64,000 nt of DNA from Leptothrix discophora (GCF_030705305.1 NZ_JAUZEE010000001.1:434001-498000); one strand, 5' to 3'; numbered from the stretch's first letter, positions 24,432 through 35,909 are shown. Notes: generated by a model from the letters alone, not told the origin. Numbers and translations are program-made.

Positions 24432-24548
24432 GGTGCGGAGATGACCAGGAGCGCCCTTGGGCTGGGGCTAAAATTCTATGCTTTGTGCCTCAGGCAGCGC
24501 TCGGAAGGGTCCGTGGTTGCCGGTTGCGGCCGCCCATCAGGAGACCTC

Positions 24549-25778
24549 GTGCTCAAGCCCGTCGCCAAGTCCAGCAAGCTCGCCAACGTGTGCTACGACA
24601 TCCGTGGCCCGGTGCTGGAGAAGGCCCGCCAGATGGAGGAAGAAGGCCACAAGATCATCAAGCTCAACATCGGCAACCTCGCCGTGTTCGGGCTGGAGCC
24701 GCCCGACGAGATCGTGCAGGACATGATCCGCAACATGCCGCATTCGGCCGGCTACACCGACAGCAAGGGCCTGTTCGCGCCACGCAAGTCGGTGGTGCAC
24801 TACACGCAGGAGAAGGGCGTCAAGGGCGTGACGGTGGACGACGTCTACCTCGGCAACGGCGCCTCCGAGCTGATCGCGATGAGCATGAACGCGCTGCTCG
24901 ACGACGGCGACGAGGTGCTGATCCCCTCGCCCGACTACCCGCTCTACACCGCTGTCGTGGCGCTGTCCGGTGGCCGCCCGGTGCACTACCAGTGCGACGA
25001 GCAGAGCGAGTGGTACCCGGACATCGGCGACATCAAGGCCAAGATCACGCCGCGCACCAAGGCGATCGTGGTGATCAACCCGAACAACCCGACGGGCGCG
25101 CTCTACCCGGACAGCCTGCTGCTGGAGCTGATCGAGGTGGCGCGCGAGCACCAGCTCATCATCTTTGCCGACGAGATCTACGACAAGACGCTCTACGACG
25201 GCCACACCCACACCAGCATTGCCTCGTTGTGCGACGACGTGCTGACGCTGACCTTCAACGGCCTGAGCAAGAACTACCGCTCCTGCGGCTACCGGGCCGG
25301 CTGGATGGTCGTCTCGGGCGACAAGCGCCATGCCCGCGACTACATCGAGGGCCTGACCATGCTGGCCTCCATGCGCCTGTGCGCCAACACGCCCGGCCAG
25401 CTGGCGATCCAGACGGCGCTGGGCGGCTACCAGAGCATCAAGGACCTGGTCGCGCCGACCGGCCGGCTGTGCCGCCAGCGTGACCTCGCGCACAAGCTGT
25501 TGACCGACATCCCCGGCGTCAGCTGCGTCAAGCCCAAGGGCGCGCTCTACATGTTCCCGCGGCTCGACCCGAAGCTCTACCCGATCTCGGACGACCAGGC
25601 CTTCGCCTACGAATTGCTGGCCGAGGAGAAGGTCCTGATCGTGCAGGGCACCGGCTTCAACTGGCCGACGCCGGACCACTTCCGGCTCGTGTTCCTGCCG
25701 AACTCGGACGACCTGACCGATGCGGTCACGCGCATCGCCCGCTTCCTCGACGGCTTCCGTCGCCGCCACGGCCGCTGA
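24549..25778 (+). CDS. alaA: Glutamate-pyruvate aminotransferase (AlaA type)
   Basis: A PLP-dependent class I aminotransferase of 409 residues that makes alanine from pyruvate and glutamate. Family signatures are KLNIGNLAVFG, YTDSKGLFAPRKSVVHY, NPNNPTGALYP and the PLP lysine in FNGLSKNYRSCGYRAGW. The full pattern is that of E. coli AlaA (YfbQ). The start is GTG at 24549 with AGGAG six bases upstream, which fits better than longer upstream extensions. It precedes hom and thrC, as commonly in Burkholderiales, but an 8-bp hairpin lies between alaA and hom. Confidence 0.93.
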   Translation: MLKPVAKSSKLANVCYDIRGPVLEKARQMEEEGHKIIKLNIGNLAVFGLEPPDEIVQDMIRNMPHSAGYTDSKGLFAPRKSVVHYTQEKGVKGVTVDDVYLGNGASELIAMSMNALLDDGDEVLIPSPDYPLYTAVVALSGGRPVHYQCDEQSEWYPDIGDIKAKITPRTKAIVVINPNNPTGALYPDSLLLELIEVAREHQLIIFADEIYDKTLYDGHTHTSIASLCDDVLTLTFNGLSKNYRSCGYRAGWMVVSGDKRHARDYIEGLTMLASMRLCANTPGQLAIQTALGGYQSIKDLVAPTGRLCRQRDLAHKLLTDIPGVSCVKPKGALYMFPRLDPKLYPISDDQAFAYELLAEEKVLIVQGTGFNWPTPDHFRLVFLPNSDDLTDAVTRIARFLDGFRRRHGR

Positions 25779-25798
25779 GCGCGTGCCGGGCCTGGGCG

Positions 25799-25818
25799 GT
25801 GCCGCTCGCAAGCGGCAC
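25799..25818 (+). terminator. Hairpin between alaA and hom
   Basis: GTGCCGCT-cgca-AGCGGCAC, a perfect 8-bp stem with a 4-base loop, lies 21 bases after the alaA stop. The following bases are pyrimidine-rich but not a U-run. It may attenuate read-through into hom. Confidence 0.45.
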
Positions 25819-25874
25819 GCCTCGCCATCCTTCCTGCCTCTGTCCTAGAACCTGGCGCTCTGCGTCTCGCTGTC

Positions 25875-27185
25875 ATGAAACCCATCAAAGTCGGCCTGCT
25901 CGGCATCGGTACCGTCGGTAGCGGCGTCTTCGAGGTGCTGCGTCGCAACCAAGAAGAGATCAAGCGTCGCGCCGGTCGCGGCATCGAGCTGGTGATGGTC
26001 TCGCGCCGTGACCTAGCCAAGGCCCGCGAGATCGTCGGCGACCATGCGCAGGTCGTCGCCGACCCGCGCGACATCATCCGCAACCCCGAGATCGACATCG
26101 TCGTCGAGCTGATCGGCGGCTACACGCTGGCGCGCGAGCTGGTGCTCGAGGCCATCGCCGCCGGCAAGCACGTCGTCACCGCCAACAAGGCGCTGCTGGC
26201 GGTGCACGGCACCGAGATCTTCGCGGCCGCCCGCGACAGGGGCGTGATGGTGGCCTTCGAGGCCGCCGTGGCCGGTGGCATCCCGATCATCAAGGCCCTG
26301 CGCGAGGGCCTGACCGCCAACCAGATCCAGTGGGTCGCCGGCATCATCAACGGCACCACCAACTTCATCCTCAGCGAGATGCGCGACAAGGGCCTCGACT
26401 TCGAGGTGGTCCTGAAGGAAGCGCAGCGGCTGGGCTATGCCGAGGCCGATCCGACCTTCGACATCGAGGGCGTGGATGCGGCCCACAAGGCCACCCTGAT
26501 GAGCGCGCTGGCCTTTGGCATCCCGGTCCAGTTCGATCGGGCCCACGTCGAGGGCATCACGAAGCTGCAGGCCGCCGACATCCGCTATGCCGAACAGCTC
26601 GGCTACCGCATCAAGCTGCTGGGCATCGCGCGCCGCCAGGCCGCCGGCATCGAGTTGCGCGTGCACCCGACGCTGGTGCCCAGCAAGCGCCTGATCGCCA
26701 ACGTCGAAGGCGCGATGAACGCGGTGATGGTGCAGGGCGATGCGGTGGGCACGACGCTCTACTACGGCAAGGGCGCCGGCAGCGAGCCGACCGCCAGCGC
26801 GGTCATTGCCGACCTGGTCGACATCACCCGCCTGCACACCGCCGACCCGGAACAGCGCGTGCCGCACCTGGCCTTCCAGCCCGACGAGCTGCATGCCACG
26901 CCCATCGTCGCGATCGACCAGGTCGTGACCTCCTTCTATCTGCGCCTGCAGGTGGCCGACCAGAAGGGCGTGCTGGCCGCCATCACGCGCATCCTGGCCG
27001 AGTCGGACATCTCGATCGACGCGGTGCTGCAGCGCGAGTCGGCCGAGGGCGAGAACTCCACCGACGTCATCATCCTGACGCACGAGACCGTCGAGGGCCG
27101 CATGCGCGCGGCGCTGGTCCAGATGCAGGCCCTGCCGACGGTGCTCGCGCCGATCGTCAGCCTGCGCAAGGAAGAACTCGCCTGA
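25875..27185 (+). CDS. hom: Homoserine dehydrogenase
   Basis: Hom reduces aspartate semialdehyde to homoserine with NAD(P)H, the branch point to threonine and methionine. The 436-residue protein has an N-terminal Rossmann motif IKVGLLGIGTVGSGVFEVL, the NKALLAVHG segment, the catalytic core GIINGTTNFIL and YAEADPTFDIEGVDAAHK, and a C-terminal ACT domain from about residue 350 (YLRLQVADQKGVLAAITRIL), which normally mediates threonine feedback. It is monofunctional, without an aspartokinase domain. The stop is eight bases before thrC. Confidence 0.96.
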   Translation: MKPIKVGLLGIGTVGSGVFEVLRRNQEEIKRRAGRGIELVMVSRRDLAKAREIVGDHAQVVADPRDIIRNPEIDIVVELIGGYTLARELVLEAIAAGKHVVTANKALLAVHGTEIFAAARDRGVMVAFEAAVAGGIPIIKALREGLTANQIQWVAGIINGTTNFILSEMRDKGLDFEVVLKEAQRLGYAEADPTFDIEGVDAAHKATLMSALAFGIPVQFDRAHVEGITKLQAADIRYAEQLGYRIKLLGIARRQAAGIELRVHPTLVPSKRLIANVEGAMNAVMVQGDAVGTTLYYGKGAGSEPTASAVIADLVDITRLHTADPEQRVPHLAFQPDELHATPIVAIDQVVTSFYLRLQVADQKGVLAAITRILAESDISIDAVLQRESAEGENSTDVIILTHETVEGRMRAALVQMQALPTVLAPIVSLRKEELA

Positions 27186-27193
27186 GGCCGACC

Positions 27194-28612
27194 ATGAAGT
27201 ACATCAGCACCCGCGGCGACCAGACCCTGCGCGGCTTCTCCGAGATCCTGCTGGAAGGCCTGGCGCCCGACGGCGGCCTCTACCTGCCGGTCCGCTATCC
27301 GCACGTCGATGCGGCCATGCTGGCGGCCTGGCGCGGCCTGTCCTATGCCGACCTGGCCTTCGAGATCCTGTCGCTCTACATCGACGACATCCCGGCCGAG
27401 GACCTGCGCATGCTGGTGCGCAAGACCTACACCGCCGAGGTGTTCGGCAGCGCCGCCATCGTGCCGCTCAAGCCGCTGGAACCCGGCCTGGCGCTGGAAG
27501 CCCTGTCCAACGGCCCGACGCTGGCCTTCAAGGACATGGCCATGCAGCTGCTGGGCAACCTGTTCGAGTACGAACTGGACCGGCGCGGCGAGAGCCTCAA
27601 CATCCTCGGCGCGACCTCGGGCGACACCGGCAGCGCGGCCGAGCACGCCATGCGCGGCAAGCGCGGCGTCAACGTCTTCATGCTCAGCCCGCATGGCCGC
27701 ATGAGCCCGTTCCAGCAGGCCCAGATGTTCAGCCTTCAGGACGCCAACATCCACAACCTCGCGGTCGAGGGCGTGTTCGACGACTGCCAGGACATCGTCA
27801 AGGCGGTCTCCAACGACCTGGCCTTCAAGCGCCGCTACCGCATCGGCACGGTCAACTCGATCAACTGGGCCCGGCTGCTGGCCCAGGTCGTCTACTACTT
27901 TGCGGGCTACTTCCAGGCCACCACGACGAACGACGAGCGCGTCAGCTTCACCGTGCCGAGCGGCAACTTCGGCAATGTCTGCGCCGGCCACGTCGCCCGC
28001 ATGATGGGCCTGCCGATCGCGCAGCTGGTGGTGGCGACCAACGAGAACAACGTGCTGGAAGAGTTCTTCCGCACCGGCACCTACCGGGTTCGCGGCAGTG
28101 CCGAGACCTGGGAGACCTCCAGCCCGTCGATGGACATCTCCAAGGCCAGCAACTTCGAGCGCTTCGTGTTCGACCTGCTGGGCCGCGACGGTGCGCGCAC
28201 GCAGTCGCTGTTCGGCGCGGCCCTGTCGCGCGACGGGGCCTTCACGCTGTCGGCCGACGAGTTCGCTCGGGTGGCGGGCTACGGCTTCGTGGCCGGGCGC
28301 AGCACCCACGCCGACCGGCTGGCGACGATCCAGGCGACCTGGCAGGCCCACGGCGTGCTGGTCGACACCCACACGGCCGATGGCCTGAAGGTGGCGCGCG
28401 AGCACCGCCAGGACGGCATCCCGATGATCGTGCTGGAGACCGCGCTGCCGGCCAAGTTCGAGGCCACGATCACCGAGGCGCTCGGCGATGCGGTGCATGC
28501 GCCGCGTCCGGCCCATCTGGCCGACCTGGAATCTCGCCCGAAGCGCTTCCAGGTCGTGCCGGCCGACACCGCCACGGTGCAGCGCTACATCGAGGCTCAC
28601 GTCATCCTGTGA
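27194..28612 (+). CDS. thrC: Threonine synthase
   Basis: ThrC converts O-phosphohomoserine to threonine using PLP. The 472-residue protein has the long (E. coli/yeast-like) form: MKYISTRG start, the PLP lysine in GPTLAFKDMAMQ, NILGATSGDTGSAAEHAM, and FTVPSGNFGNVCAGHVA. The ATG at 27194 is eight bases after the hom stop, so the two genes are one operon. A strong hairpin follows its stop. Confidence 0.96.
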   Translation: MKYISTRGDQTLRGFSEILLEGLAPDGGLYLPVRYPHVDAAMLAAWRGLSYADLAFEILSLYIDDIPAEDLRMLVRKTYTAEVFGSAAIVPLKPLEPGLALEALSNGPTLAFKDMAMQLLGNLFEYELDRRGESLNILGATSGDTGSAAEHAMRGKRGVNVFMLSPHGRMSPFQQAQMFSLQDANIHNLAVEGVFDDCQDIVKAVSNDLAFKRRYRIGTVNSINWARLLAQVVYYFAGYFQATTTNDERVSFTVPSGNFGNVCAGHVARMMGLPIAQLVVATNENNVLEEFFRTGTYRVRGSAETWETSSPSMDISKASNFERFVFDLLGRDGARTQSLFGAALSRDGAFTLSADEFARVAGYGFVAGRSTHADRLATIQATWQAHGVLVDTHTADGLKVAREHRQDGIPMIVLETALPAKFEATITEALGDAVHAPRPAHLADLESRPKRFQVVPADTATVQRYIEAHVIL

Positions 28613-28618
28613 AGCAGA

Positions 28619-28642
28619 CGGCACGGGTCGCGGCCCGTGCCG
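28619..28642 (+). terminator. Hairpin after thrC
   Basis: CGGCACGGG-tcgcgg-CCCGTGCCG is a perfect 9-bp GC-rich stem with a 6-base loop, six bases after the thrC stop. No U-run follows. It may separate the hom-thrC transcript from the molybdopterin genes. Confidence 0.45.
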
Positions 28643-28685
28643 CGGTCCACCTCACGGCCATCCTTCCCGAACCGGATCCCGCCCC

Positions 28686-29231
28686 ATGCGCGTCGTCGGT
28701 CTCTGCGGTCCTTCCGGCTCGGGCAAGACGACCCTGGCCGAAGGACTGATCGCCGCCTTCAAGGCCCGTGGCCTGCGGGTCTCGGTGGTCAAGCATGCGC
28801 ACAAGCGCTTCGACATCGACCTGCCGGGCAAGGACAGCTGGCGGCATCGCCAGGCCGGCGCCTTCGAGGTCGTCATCGCCAACGACCACCGGCTGGCCAA
28901 GGTGCGCGAGTTCGAGTCGCCCGAGGCGCTGGACGTGCACCAGATGCTGGCCGAGCTGATCGACCTGGGACCGGCGCACTGGGTGCTGGTCGAAGGCTTC
29001 AAGCACGCCAGCCTGCACAAGATCGAGGTCTGGCGCGGCGGTTCGGACGGGCTGCCGCTCTATGCACGGGGCGACGCGCACGTCATCGCCGTGGCCGCCA
29101 AGGCCGGCGAGCCGCTGCCGGTGCCAACCGGGCTGCCGGTGCTGGATCTGGACCGGCCCGAGCAGATCGTCGACCACCTGTTGCAAGATCCGCGACGCCA
29201 TGACTACGAGCCTGCCCCGCATGTCGACTGA
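28686..29231 (+). CDS. mobB: Molybdopterin-guanine dinucleotide biosynthesis adaptor protein
   Basis: MobB is a GTP-binding partner of MobA in forming the guanine-dinucleotide molybdenum cofactor. The 181-residue protein has an N-terminal P-loop GPSGSGKTTLAEGL (residues 8-21) and the MobB signatures KHAHKRFDIDLPGKDSWRHRQAGA and VLVEGFKH. It overlaps the start of moeA, so the pair are translationally coupled. MobA is not in the window. Confidence 0.93.
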   Translation: MRVVGLCGPSGSGKTTLAEGLIAAFKARGLRVSVVKHAHKRFDIDLPGKDSWRHRQAGAFEVVIANDHRLAKVREFESPEALDVHQMLAELIDLGPAHWVLVEGFKHASLHKIEVWRGGSDGLPLYARGDAHVIAVAAKAGEPLPVPTGLPVLDLDRPEQIVDHLLQDPRRHDYEPAPHVD

Positions 29232-30501
29232 ACCTGCCCGCCGCCCCGCCGCGCCGCTGCTGCCGCTCGACGAGGCCCTTGCTCGGCTGCTCACCACCGT
29301 GCAGCCGCTGCCGGCCTCGCGGCGCGAGACCGTGTCGACCTTTGCCGCCCGCGGCCGCGTGCTGGCCGAGGACGTGCGTTCGCTGCTGGACGTGCCGCCA
29401 GCCGACAACACCTCGATGGACGGCTACGCCCTGCGCGTGGCCGACCTGTCCGACGACGTGTCCCGGCTGCGCATCGGCCAGCGCATCCCCGCCGGCGTGG
29501 TCGGCCAGCCGCTGCAGCCGGGCACGGCCGCGCGGGTCTTCACCGGCGCGCAGATCCCGGCCGGGGCCGACGCGGTCGTGATGCAGGAACAGACCCGCCA
29601 TGAGCCGGCCGACGACGGCAGCCTCGGCCACGTCGTCATCCTGGCCCGGCCTGGGGCCGGCCAGTGGATCCGCCGCCAGGGCGAGGACGTGCGCACGGGC
29701 AGCACCGTGCTGCAGGCCGGTGCGCGCCTGAACGCGGCGGCGCTGGGGCTGGCGGCGTCGGTCGGCGCTGCGCGGCTGGCGGTGGCACCGCGTCCGCGCG
29801 TCGCGCTGTTCTCGACCGGCGACGAACTGGTCATGCCCGGCGAGCCGCTGCGCCCTGGCGCGATCTACAACTCCAACCGCTACACGCTGAGGGCGCTGCT
29901 GGAAGGGATGGGCTGCGAGGTCACCGACCTGGGCATCGTCCCGGATCGGCTGGCCGACACCCGTGCGGCGCTGCGCGAGGCGGCCCAGTCGCATGACCTG
30001 ATCCTGACCTCGGGCGGCGTCTCGGTCGGCGAGGAAGACCACATCAAGCCGGCCGTCGAGGCCGAAGGCCGTCTGCACCTGTGGCAGATCGCGATGAAGC
30101 CGGGCAAGCCGCTGGCCTTCGGCAGCGTGCGACGGGCCGTCGATGCGCCCGATGCCGACCGCCACCTGGGCGCGTGGTTCATCGGCCTGCCGGGCAACCC
30201 GGTCTCCAGCTTCGTGACCTGCCTGCTGATGGTCCGGCCGGTGATCCTGCGCCTGCAGGGCGCGACCGCGCTGGCCCCCAAGGCGTTTCCGCTGCGGGCC
30301 GACTTCGACTGGCCGCGTGCCGACCCGCGGCGCGAGTTCCTGCGCGCGCGCCTGAACGAGCGCGGCGGCCTGGACCTGTTCCCGAACCAGAGCTCCGGCG
30401 TGCTGACCTCGGCCGGGTGGGCCGACGGCCTGGTCGACAACCCGGGCGGCCAGACCATCGCGCGTGGCGACACCGTGCGCTTCATCCCGTTCACCGAATG
30501 A
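29200..30501 (+). CDS. moeA: Molybdopterin molybdenumtransferase
   Basis: MoeA inserts molybdate into adenylylated molybdopterin. The 433-residue protein has DNTSMDGYAL, RVFTGAQIPAGADAVVMQE, GDELVMPGE, the MPT-binding LILTSGGVSVGEEDHIK and a final domain with FIGLPGNPVSSFV. I start it at the ATG 29200, which overlaps mobB by 32 bases; an ATG at 29221 is equally possible and neither has a strong ribosome site. Its stop overlaps the moaD start as ATGA. Confidence 0.94.
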   Translation: MTTSLPRMSTEPARRPAAPLLPLDEALARLLTTVQPLPASRRETVSTFAARGRVLAEDVRSLLDVPPADNTSMDGYALRVADLSDDVSRLRIGQRIPAGVVGQPLQPGTAARVFTGAQIPAGADAVVMQEQTRHEPADDGSLGHVVILARPGAGQWIRRQGEDVRTGSTVLQAGARLNAAALGLAASVGAARLAVAPRPRVALFSTGDELVMPGEPLRPGAIYNSNRYTLRALLEGMGCEVTDLGIVPDRLADTRAALREAAQSHDLILTSGGVSVGEEDHIKPAVEAEGRLHLWQIAMKPGKPLAFGSVRRAVDAPDADRHLGAWFIGLPGNPVSSFVTCLLMVRPVILRLQGATALAPKAFPLRADFDWPRADPRREFLRARLNERGGLDLFPNQSSGVLTSAGWADGLVDNPGGQTIARGDTVRFIPFTE

Positions 30502-30764
30502 GCCATCCCCGCATGAAGATCCAGCTGCGCTATTTCGCCGCCCTGCGCGAAGCCCTCGGGCCGGGCGAGACGCTCGAACTGGCCGCGCCCGCGACGGTCG
30601 CCCAGGTCCGGGACCTGCTGATCGCCCGGGGCGGTGCCCATGCCAGCGCGCTGGCCCGTGGCCGCGCCGTGCGCGCCGCGCTCGACCAGGCCATGGTGAC
30701 CGAGGCCGTCGAGCTGTCCGACGGTGTCGAGCTGGCCTTCTTCCCGCCCGTGACCGGCGGCTGA
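30498..30764 (+). CDS. moaD: Molybdopterin synthase sulfur carrier subunit
   Basis: MoaD is the ubiquitin-like small subunit of molybdopterin synthase, carrying a C-terminal thiocarboxylate. The 88-residue protein has the beta-grasp start KIQLRYFAALREALG and ends FFPPVTGG with the required Gly-Gly. The ATG at 30498 overlaps the moeA stop (ATGA); a second in-frame ATG at 30513 would give the usual MKIQLRYF start. Its partner moaE follows. Confidence 0.94.
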   Translation: MSHPRMKIQLRYFAALREALGPGETLELAAPATVAQVRDLLIARGGAHASALARGRAVRAALDQAMVTEAVELSDGVELAFFPPVTGG

Positions 30765-30800
30765 TCCGGCCGCCTCGCCCGCACCCATCCGGAGCCCGAC

Positions 30801-31337
30801 ATGGCCAGCACCCCGCGCGTCACGATCCAGACCGCCGACTTCGACCTCGGCGCCGAGGTGGCTGCGCTGCGCGCCGGGGACGGCGGCGTCGGCGCGGTCA
30901 CGAGCTTCGTCGGCACGGTGCGCGACCGCGACGACGGCGCCGGCATCCACGGCATCTCGACCATGGAGCTGGAGCACTACCCCGGCATGACCGAACGCGC
31001 CATCGAGGCCATGATCGACGAGGCCCTGCGCCGCTTCGACATCCGCGCCGCGCGTGTCATCCACCGCGTCGGCCTGCTTCAAGCGCTCGACCAGATCGTC
31101 CTGGTGGCCGTCAGCTCGGCGCACCGGGGCCAGTCCTTCCAGGCCTGCGAGTTCCTGATGGACTACCTCAAGTCCGAGGCACCGTTCTGGAAGAAGGAAA
31201 CCACGCCCGAGGGCGCGCGCTGGGTCGACGCCCGCGTCAGCGACGACGCGGCGGCGCGCCGCTGGGGCCTGAAGACGTCGAACGCCGAGGCCGGCGCGGC
31301 ATCCGGTGCGGCCACGCTGCCGGGTCTGCCTTCGTGA
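30801..31337 (+). CDS. moaE: Molybdopterin synthase catalytic subunit
   Basis: MoaE transfers sulfur from MoaD to precursor Z. Family marks are TSFVGTVRD, LEHYPGMTERAIEAM, IHRVGLL, AHRGQSFQACEFLMDYLKSEAPFWKKE with the active-site lysines. At 178 residues it has about 28 extra C-terminal residues. GGAG lies before the ATG at 30801. Its stop overlaps the GTG start of crcB as GTGA. Confidence 0.95.
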   Translation: MASTPRVTIQTADFDLGAEVAALRAGDGGVGAVTSFVGTVRDRDDGAGIHGISTMELEHYPGMTERAIEAMIDEALRRFDIRAARVIHRVGLLQALDQIVLVAVSSAHRGQSFQACEFLMDYLKSEAPFWKKETTPEGARWVDARVSDDAAARRWGLKTSNAEAGAASGAATLPGLPS

Positions 31338-31726
31338 GCGGACCGGGCCTGCTGGAAGCCGCCGCCGTGGCCGGCGGCGCCGCCTTCGGCGCGCTGGCGC
31401 GCTGGCAGGTCGGCGTCGTCTTCAACCCGGTCTTCAAGGGCTTTCCGCTCGGCACCTGGCTGGTCAACGTGGTCGGCGGCCTGCTGATCGGCGTGACCCT
31501 GGTGGGGCTGCAGCGCTGGCCCGATCCGCTGCTGCGGCTGCTGCTGGTCACCGGCGTGCTGGGCGGCTTCACGACCTTCTCGTCGTTCTCGGCGGAGTCG
31601 CTCGCGCTGCTGCAGGCCGGCCGCCACGGCTGGGCGCTGGCGCACACGCTGGCGCATGTGCTGGCTTCGCTGGCGGCGGCGGCGGCCGGTGTCGCGCTGG
31701 CCCGCGCGATCTGGCCGTCGGCCTGA
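31334..31726 (+). CDS. crcB: Fluoride-specific ion channel CrcB/Fluc
   Basis: A 130-residue protein with four transmembrane segments that exports fluoride as an antiparallel dimer. Signatures visible are GALARWQVG, GTWLVNVVGGLLIG with the pore Asn, and TGVLGGFTTFSSFSAES with the phenylalanines of the fluoride path. It begins with GTG overlapping the moaE stop, so it rides on the molybdopterin transcript. I saw no fluoride riboswitch upstream. Confidence 0.93.
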   Translation: MSGPGLLEAAAVAGGAAFGALARWQVGVVFNPVFKGFPLGTWLVNVVGGLLIGVTLVGLQRWPDPLLRLLLVTGVLGGFTTFSSFSAESLALLQAGRHGWALAHTLAHVLASLAAAAAGVALARAIWPSA

Positions 31727-31768
31727 AGTTCCGCGCGGCGCGGCCGTCGGCCGTCCCGGCTTGATGCA

Positions 31769-31801
31769 GCGCAAACGCGGCGCAAACGCAGTGCAAACGC
31801 G
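31769..31801. repeat. Three tandem 11-bp repeats upstream of clpB
   Basis: The units GCGCAAACGCG (31769-31779), GCGCAAACGCA (31780-31790) and GTGCAAACGCG (31791-31801) follow one another. They end 33 bases before the sigma-32 -35 element. The spacing of one helical turn could present a repeated face to a protein. Confidence 0.8.
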
Positions 31802-31833
31802 GCGCATCGCACCGCTCGATGGCGGCGGCCAGG

Positions 31834-31861
31834 CTTGAAATGATCCGGGCTCGCCTCATGT
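31834..31861 (+). promoter_or_regulatory. Sigma-32 (RpoH) heat-shock promoter for clpB
   Basis: CTTGAAA, a 13-bp spacer and CCTCATGT match the RpoH consensus (CTTGAAA, N11-16, CCCCATnT) with one mismatch in the -10 part. The expected start lies about 20 bases before the clpB ATG at 31887, and GGAGGA sits at 31874-31879. Confidence 0.8.
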
Positions 31862-31886
31862 CCTGCAGCAATCGGAGGACATCCCC

Positions 31887-34478
<2,592 letters not shown>

Positions 34479-34480
34479 CC

Positions 34481-34515
34481 GCCGCCCCAAGCCGGGCGGC
34501 ATCCCCTCGGGGGAT
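34481..34515. terminator. Overlapping hairpins between clpB and the convergent gene
   Basis: GCCGCCC-caagcc-GGGCGGC (34481-34500) and ATCCCC-tcg-GGGGAT (34501-34515) lie back to back. The second can extend with GGGCG…CGCCC around a 2-base bulge, which excludes the first. Located three bases past the clpB stop, with no U-run; a factor-assisted or bidirectional terminator is plausible. Confidence 0.45.
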
Positions 34516-34544
34516 CGCCCGGCGTACCCGCTGGGCGAGGGGCC

Positions 34545-35795
34545 TCAGATCACCGGACTGCGCGGCAGCGCGGCGTCCAGCGCCATCAGCTTCGGACGCA
34601 GCTGCGGCCAGTCCGACTGGGTCGGCGTGAACAGGACGTGCATCGCGATGCCGGGCTGGCTGTGCAGCATCCGCAGGCCCTGGGCCTGCAGGCCACCCAT
34701 CAGCAGCAGTTCGTCGGCTGGACCCTCCAGCCCCAGCTGCTTGCGGTTGCTGGCCGCGGCGGCCAGCAGCAGCGTGCCGCGCCGCGCCAGCTCGGTCGGG
34801 CTGGGGTGGACGCCGGCATGGGCGAGCACGCGGCTGGTCGAGACCTCGAACAGGCAGATGTCGCGCACGCCGGGCAGGGCGCTGACCTCGTGCACGAAGC
34901 GCTCCAGCGGACGGGGGCGCGGGGTGCCGCTGCGGGTGTCGGGCATGGGCTGGCGGACCTCGCGCGCCGGCGCCAGGTTGTCCAGCAGGGACAGGCCCTG
35001 GCCGTCCGGATGCAACTGGGCCTGGATGTGGTTCCAGGTCGCGCTCAGGTAGGCCCAGGCCTCGGCCGGGCGGCTGACCATCGGCGCCAGCCGGGTCTGC
35101 ACGCCGGCCCCGGCGGTCAGGCCACCGGCGACCGACTTCAGCGCGACCGCGGTGGCCGGTGCCAGCGGCATCAGCTGCAGGTGCGGGCATTCCCATGCCG
35201 GGCTGAACAGCAGCTCGCGCAGCGGCTGCAGCTGCTCGGGCACGGCGTGGCTGGGCAGGTCGCCCATCATCACGACCGAGAGCGTGGCCCGGCTCAGCAG
35301 CACGCGGGTCAGCGCCGTGCGGGACTGGGTGTCGGTGTCGGCATCGGTGCTGTAGGTGCGCACCACGCCCTGGTTGCTGGTCGGGCAGTCGACGAACTCA
35401 AGGCTGGCCAGCGTCGTGCCATAGCCCTGGCGGCGGATCACCAGGCGCTGGACCGGCCGCCCGGCCGCCGCGCCGACGGCGTGCAGCAGGTGGCTGGCCG
35501 CGTGGCAGGCGAGGTCGTGCAGGGCGATGTAGGCCGGCTGGAGGTGGTCGAACTGCTGCTGCAGCGCATCGCCGACCTCGCAGGAGACGAACAGCTCACG
35601 CGTCTGGTTGCCGACCGCGCGACCGATGTCGGGCCGCTCGCCGAGGTAGTCGCCCGGGTTCGGGGCGATCATGGTGTGGATCTGGCTGTCGGGGCCGGCG
35701 TCCGGCAGGTGGCCGAAGGTCGACAGGCCGGAGGGGCGGGTGTCCGGGCCGCTGTCAGCGCGTCGGCGTGGTGGCAGTTCGAGCGGACGGTTCAT
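34545..35795 (-). CDS. Unrecognised protein, paralogue A of a three-member local family; possible C-terminal Roadblock/LC7-like domain
   Basis: A 416-residue soluble protein without signal peptide or membrane segment. It aligns with the protein at 40647-42065: RELFV (67-71), a LHD motif (92-94), AAGRPVQRL (110-118), [10 protein letters not shown]…LQPLRELL…[11 protein letters not shown] (172-211), and a C-terminal domain from about 297 ([22 protein letters not shown]) whose beta-beta-alpha pattern resembles Roadblock/LC7. No catalytic motif or nucleotide-binding loop is visible. GGAGG lies eight bases before the ATG at 35795. It is divergent from nadB. Function is unknown. Confidence 0.75.
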   Translation of the reverse strand: MNRPLELPPRRRADSGPDTRPSGLSTFGHLPDAGPDSQIHTMIAPNPGDYLGERPDIGRAVGNQTRELFVSCEVGDALQQQFDHLQPAYIALHDLACHAASHLLHAVGAAAGRPVQRLVIRRQGYGTTLASLEFVDCPTSNQGVVRTYSTDADTDTQSRTALTRVLLSRATLSVVMMGDLPSHAVPEQLQPLRELLFSPAWECPHLQLMPLAPATAVALKSVAGGLTAGAGVQTRLAPMVSRPAEAWAYLSATWNHIQAQLHPDGQGLSLLDNLAPAREVRQPMPDTRSGTPRPRPLERFVHEVSALPGVRDICLFEVSTSRVLAHAGVHPSPTELARRGTLLLAAAASNRKQLGLEGPADELLLMGGLQAQGLRMLHSQPGIAMHVLFTPTQSDWPQLRPKLMALDAALPRSPVI

Positions 35796-35853
35796 GCCTG
35801 TGCCTCCAGGCCCGGGTGGACCTTGCGCTGGGTACTGCCGCAGGGCGCAAGGC

Positions 35854-35870
35854 GATCGGAAGGGCCGATC
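35854..35870. other. Inverted repeat in the gap between paralogue A and nadB
   Basis: GATCGG-aaggg-CCGATC is a perfect 6-bp inverted repeat in the 189-bp divergent gap. It is a candidate operator for either gene; no factor can be named. Confidence 0.3.
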
Positions 35871-35903
35871 CGCGCTGCTGCATTTGTTTACATTCGGTCA
35901 TCC

Positions 35904-35909
35904 TATCAT
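35904..35909 (+). promoter_or_regulatory. -10-like element upstream of nadB
   Basis: TATCAT lies in a locally AT-richer stretch 75 bases before the nadB ATG, preceded by TTTGTTTACA at a short spacing. The same CCTATCAT-CCGG context recurs before the MFS gene at 42296. Confidence 0.3.

Noticed and set aside
24457-24474. Sigma-70 promoter for alaA (TTGGGC…TAAAAT)
   Set aside because: The spacing is only six bases, far from 16-18.
31334-31726. Fluoride riboswitch for crcB
   Set aside because: crcB overlaps moaE by four bases and I found no riboswitch-like sequence upstream.
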